6,425 nt of DNA, taken from contig CAZCYE010000084.1 in NCBI GenBank assembly GCA_964502775.1, positions 1-6,425 on the forward strand. Reading direction: 5' to 3'. A program made the position numbers and the translations under genes. This document shows positions 4,510 through 6,425 of this stretch, piece after piece. Position 1 is the stretch's first letter. Every line of letters begins with the position of its first letter. The notes below the pieces were generated by a model. That model did no database searches, was not told the origin of the DNA, and was given only the letters and a program-made list of their open reading frames with translations. The stretch is from CAZCYE01 sp964502775. GTDB lineage: Bacteria; Actinomycetota; Acidimicrobiia; IMCC26256; PALSA-555.

Positions 4510-5394
4510 ATGGCCGGGCGCATCGACCTCGACGCCCAGGGCCGAGTCCGCACGATCCGGCCCGGTGCCGATTGGCAGGTGGCCGAGACGGGCTTCGGAG
4601 ACGTCCGCTACGAGACGGCCGACCTCGGCCACGGGCGGGTGGCAAAGCTCACGATCTGCCGGCCCGAGGTCCGCAACGCGTTCCGCCCCCAGACGCTCTT
4701 CGAGCTGCGCGACGGCTTCGAGCTCGCCCGTGACGATCCCGCGGTCGGGGTCGTGCTGCTCACCGGCGAGGGACCGGAGGCGTTCTGCTCGGGTGGCGAC
4801 CAGCGGGTGCGCGGCGACGACGGATACCAGGGTGACGACGGCGTCGGTCGTCTCAACGTGCTCGACCTCCAGGTCCAGATCCGGCGCCTGCCCAAGCCGG
4901 TGGTGGCGGTGGTGGCCGGGTACGCGATCGGGGGTGGTCACGTGCTGCACGTGGTGTGCGACCTCACGATCGCCGCCGACAACGCGCGCTTCGGCCAGAC
5001 CGGTCCCCGCGTGGGCTCCTTCGACGGCGGCTACGGCTCCGGTCTGCTCGCCCGCTCGGTGGGCCAGAAGAAGGCACGCGAGATCTGGTTCCTCTGCGAG
5101 CAGTACGACGCGGCCACCGCGGAGGGGATGGGGCTGGTGAACAAGGTGGTGGCGCTCGAGGACCTGGAGGTGGAGGCCGTCGCCTGGTCCGAGCGGATGC
5201 TCGGCCACAGCGCGCTCGCGTTGCGGGTGCTGAAGGCGTCGCTCAACGCCGCCGACGACGGGCTCGCCGGCATCCAGCAGCTCGCGGGTGACGCAACCCT
5301 CCTGTACTACCTCGGGGAGGAGGCTCGGGAGGGCAAGCAGGCGTACCTCGAGAAGCGCCGCCCCGAGTTCGAGCGCTTCCCCCGCCGCCCCTAG
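4510..5394 (+). CDS. menB: 1,4-dihydroxy-2-naphthoyl-CoA synthase
   Basis: MenB, a crotonase-fold enzyme, closes o-succinylbenzoyl-CoA to 1,4-dihydroxy-2-naphthoyl-CoA in menaquinone synthesis. The 294 residues show the MenB-specific FCSGGDQRVRG (92-102), which sets the oxyanion hole and CoA site, GYAIGGGHVLH (137-147), QTGPRVGSFDGGYGS (163-177), VGQKKAREIWFLCEQYDA (184-201) and the terminal YLEKRRPEFERFPR. Ser170 and Asp172 match the conserved Ser190/Asp192 of the M. tuberculosis enzyme. Gly165 stands where that enzyme has Asp185 and E. coli has Gly156, so this looks like the bicarbonate-dependent type I form. ATG 4510 is the likely start. No good ribosome site precedes it, and in-frame GTGs at 4480 and 4486, or a start in the gap, remain possible. 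menA follows after 29 bp. Confidence 0.95.
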   Translation: MAGRIDLDAQGRVRTIRPGADWQVAETGFGDVRYETADLGHGRVAKLTICRPEVRNAFRPQTLFELRDGFELARDDPAVGVVLLTGEGPEAFCSGGDQRVRGDDGYQGDDGVGRLNVLDLQVQIRRLPKPVVAVVAGYAIGGGHVLHVVCDLTIAADNARFGQTGPRVGSFDGGYGSGLLARSVGQKKAREIWFLCEQYDAATAEGMGLVNKVVALEDLEVEAVAWSERMLGHSALALRVLKASLNAADDGLAGIQQLAGDATLLYYLGEEAREGKQAYLEKRRPEFERFPRRP

Positions 5395-5423
5395 CGGCGC
5401 GGCGGAACCCGGATCGCGCGGCC

Positions 5424-6320
5424 ATGACCGGTCCCACGGAGCCCCGCCCGAGCGCGTCTGCGTTGTGGCTGGCCGGTGCGCGTCCCCGCACTCTCGGTGC
5501 CGCGGTGGCACCGGTGCTCGTGGGGACGGCCGCGGCACACGCGGAGGCGGACCGGGTGCTGTGGGGCCGGGCCGGTCTCGCGCTCGTGGTGTCGGTCGCG
5601 CTCCAGATCGGCGTCAACCTCGCCAACGACTACGCGGACGGGATCCGCGGCACCGACGCGTCCCGCGTCGGACCGATGCGGCTCACCGGTTCCGGCCTTG
5701 TTGCCCCCGGTGCGGTGCGGGTCGCGGCCGTGTGCACCCTGTTGGTGGCCGCCGCGGCCGGGCTCGCGCTCGCGCTCGTGGTGGAGCCGTGGCTCCTCGC
5801 GATCGGCGCCGCCTGCCTCGTCGCCGCCGTGGCCTACACGGGTGGCCCGCGCCCCTACGGGTACGCGGGCCTCGGCGAGGTGATGGTGTTCGTCTTCTTC
5901 GGGCTCGTTGCCACCGCCGGCTCGGCGTTCGTGCAGATCGAGCGGGTGCCGTCCACGGCGTGGTGGGGCGCGGTCACGGTGGGGCTGCTCGCGTGCGCGT
6001 TGCTGCTCACGAACAACCTGCGTGACCTCGACAACGACGCCGCCGTCGGCAAGCGCACACTCGCGGTGCGGCTCGGCGCGAGCCGGACCCGCCACGTCTA
6101 CCTGGCGTGTGTGTGCGGCTCGGTGGTCGGCGTGGTGGGGATCGCCGTGCATCGGCCGGAGGCACTCGTGGCGCTGGCCGCGGCTCCGCTGGCGTGGGCC
6201 CCGGTGCGCACCATGGCGTCCGCGTCGGAGCCGGCGGCGCTGCTCCGGGCCCTGGCGGGCACGGCGCGCCTCCAGCTCGTGGTGTCGGCGCTGCTGGCGG
6301 TGGGCCTGTGGCTCGGCTGA
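5424..6320 (+). CDS. menA: 1,4-dihydroxy-2-naphthoate polyprenyltransferase
   Basis: MenA is an integral membrane UbiA-family prenyltransferase that joins 1,4-dihydroxy-2-naphthoate to a polyprenyl diphosphate with loss of CO2, giving demethylmenaquinone. The 298-residue length is normal. The opening WLAGARPRTLGAAVAPVLVGTA (15-36) is the typical MenA amino end. Asp-rich motif 1 is NDYADGIRGTD (68-78) and motif 2 is NNLRDLDNDAAVGKRTLAVRLG (197-218); both bind the Mg-diphosphate. YTGGPRPYGYAGLGE (138-152) is the conserved loop of the family. Hydrophobic helices fill the rest, at about 49-67, 97-120, 122-138, 152-170, 180-196 and 225-245, with more near the C-terminus. The start is ATG 5424, 29 bp after menB. 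No clear Shine-Dalgarno sequence is seen, so it may be translated by coupling or by an SD-independent route. Its 3' end overlaps menC by 13 nt. Confidence 0.96.
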   Translation: MTGPTEPRPSASALWLAGARPRTLGAAVAPVLVGTAAAHAEADRVLWGRAGLALVVSVALQIGVNLANDYADGIRGTDASRVGPMRLTGSGLVAPGAVRVAAVCTLLVAAAAGLALALVVEPWLLAIGAACLVAAVAYTGGPRPYGYAGLGEVMVFVFFGLVATAGSAFVQIERVPSTAWWGAVTVGLLACALLLTNNLRDLDNDAAVGKRTLAVRLGASRTRHVYLACVCGSVVGVVGIAVHRPEALVALAAAPLAWAPVRTMASASEPAALLRALAGTARLQLVVSALLAVGLWLG

Positions 6321-6425
6321 CCGAGCACCGGCTGCGCATCGACGGGCATGCGGTGCTGCTCCTCGACGGACCCGCGGGCTGGGGCGAGTGCTCGCCCCGG
6401 GCCGGCTACCCCTGCGACCCCGCCG
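6308..6425 (+). CDS. menC: o-Succinylbenzoate synthase, N-terminal 39 residues (runs off the window)
   Basis: Only the first 39 codons are visible. The translation VARLTEHRLRIDGHAVLLLDGPAGWGECSPRAGY matches the amino end of actinobacterial MenC: a beta strand, then GPAGWGECSP (21-30), where family members usually have GWGEFSP or a close form, followed by a conserved Tyr (34). MenC is an enolase-superfamily enzyme that dehydrates SHCHC to o-succinylbenzoate, upstream of MenB in the pathway. The catalytic Lys and metal-ligand residues lie beyond the window. GTG 6308 is the best start; it overlaps the menA stop (6318-6320) by 13 nt in another frame, which suggests translational coupling. Another enolase-superfamily enzyme is possible from so short a piece, but the menBA context makes menC much the likeliest. 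Confidence 0.82.
   Translation, partial: MARLTEHRLRIDGHAVLLLDGPAGWGECSPRAGYPCDPA

Noticed and set aside
3607..5538. A 643-codon minus-strand frame crossing the N gap
   Set aside because: It crosses unknown sequence, is antisense to menB, and overlaps the PLP enzyme in a different frame with no recognisable motif.

Overview
This is a high-GC bacterial window. Its genes, the preference for GTG/ATG starts and the GC-rich third codon positions fit Actinomycetota. An Acidimicrobiia-like lineage is my best guess, but the sequence alone does not fix it. A run of exactly 100 Ns (4372-4471) shows it comes from a draft scaffold, so the join between the left and right parts is inferred by the assembly and was not read.

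Left part (1-2671, + strand): the end of ilvB, then ilvN and ilvC, the acetolactate synthase catalytic and regulatory subunits and ketol-acid reductoisomerase. Together they make the first two shared steps of valine, leucine and isoleucine synthesis. A membrane acyltransferase of phospholipid synthesis, plsY, follows 90 bp after ilvC. Its GTG start lies inside a 13-bp tandem repeat.

Middle (2692-4371, - strand): a small, charged, probably helical protein of unknown function converges on plsY. Behind it is a 386-bp non-coding stretch with an 8-bp tandem repeat, an inverted repeat and two hairpins. Next comes a PLP enzyme of the D-threonine aldolase / D-serine dehydratase family (alanine-racemase fold type III), whose 5' end lies at or very near the gap.

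Right part (4510-6425, + strand): menB, menA and the first 39 codons of menC, a menaquinone (vitamin K2) cluster of the classical o-succinylbenzoate route. MenC makes o-succinylbenzoate, MenB closes the naphthoate ring and MenA prenylates it. menA and menC overlap by 13 nt, so the three genes are probably co-transcribed.

Most of the window is ordinary core metabolism. I see no mobile element, CRISPR array, tRNA, rRNA or defence system, and nothing that supports a new multi-gene system. The points most worth a second look are the repeat around the plsY start, the His-x-Asp metal motif in the PLP enzyme, the glycine (type I) signature in MenB, and the unnamed small protein.
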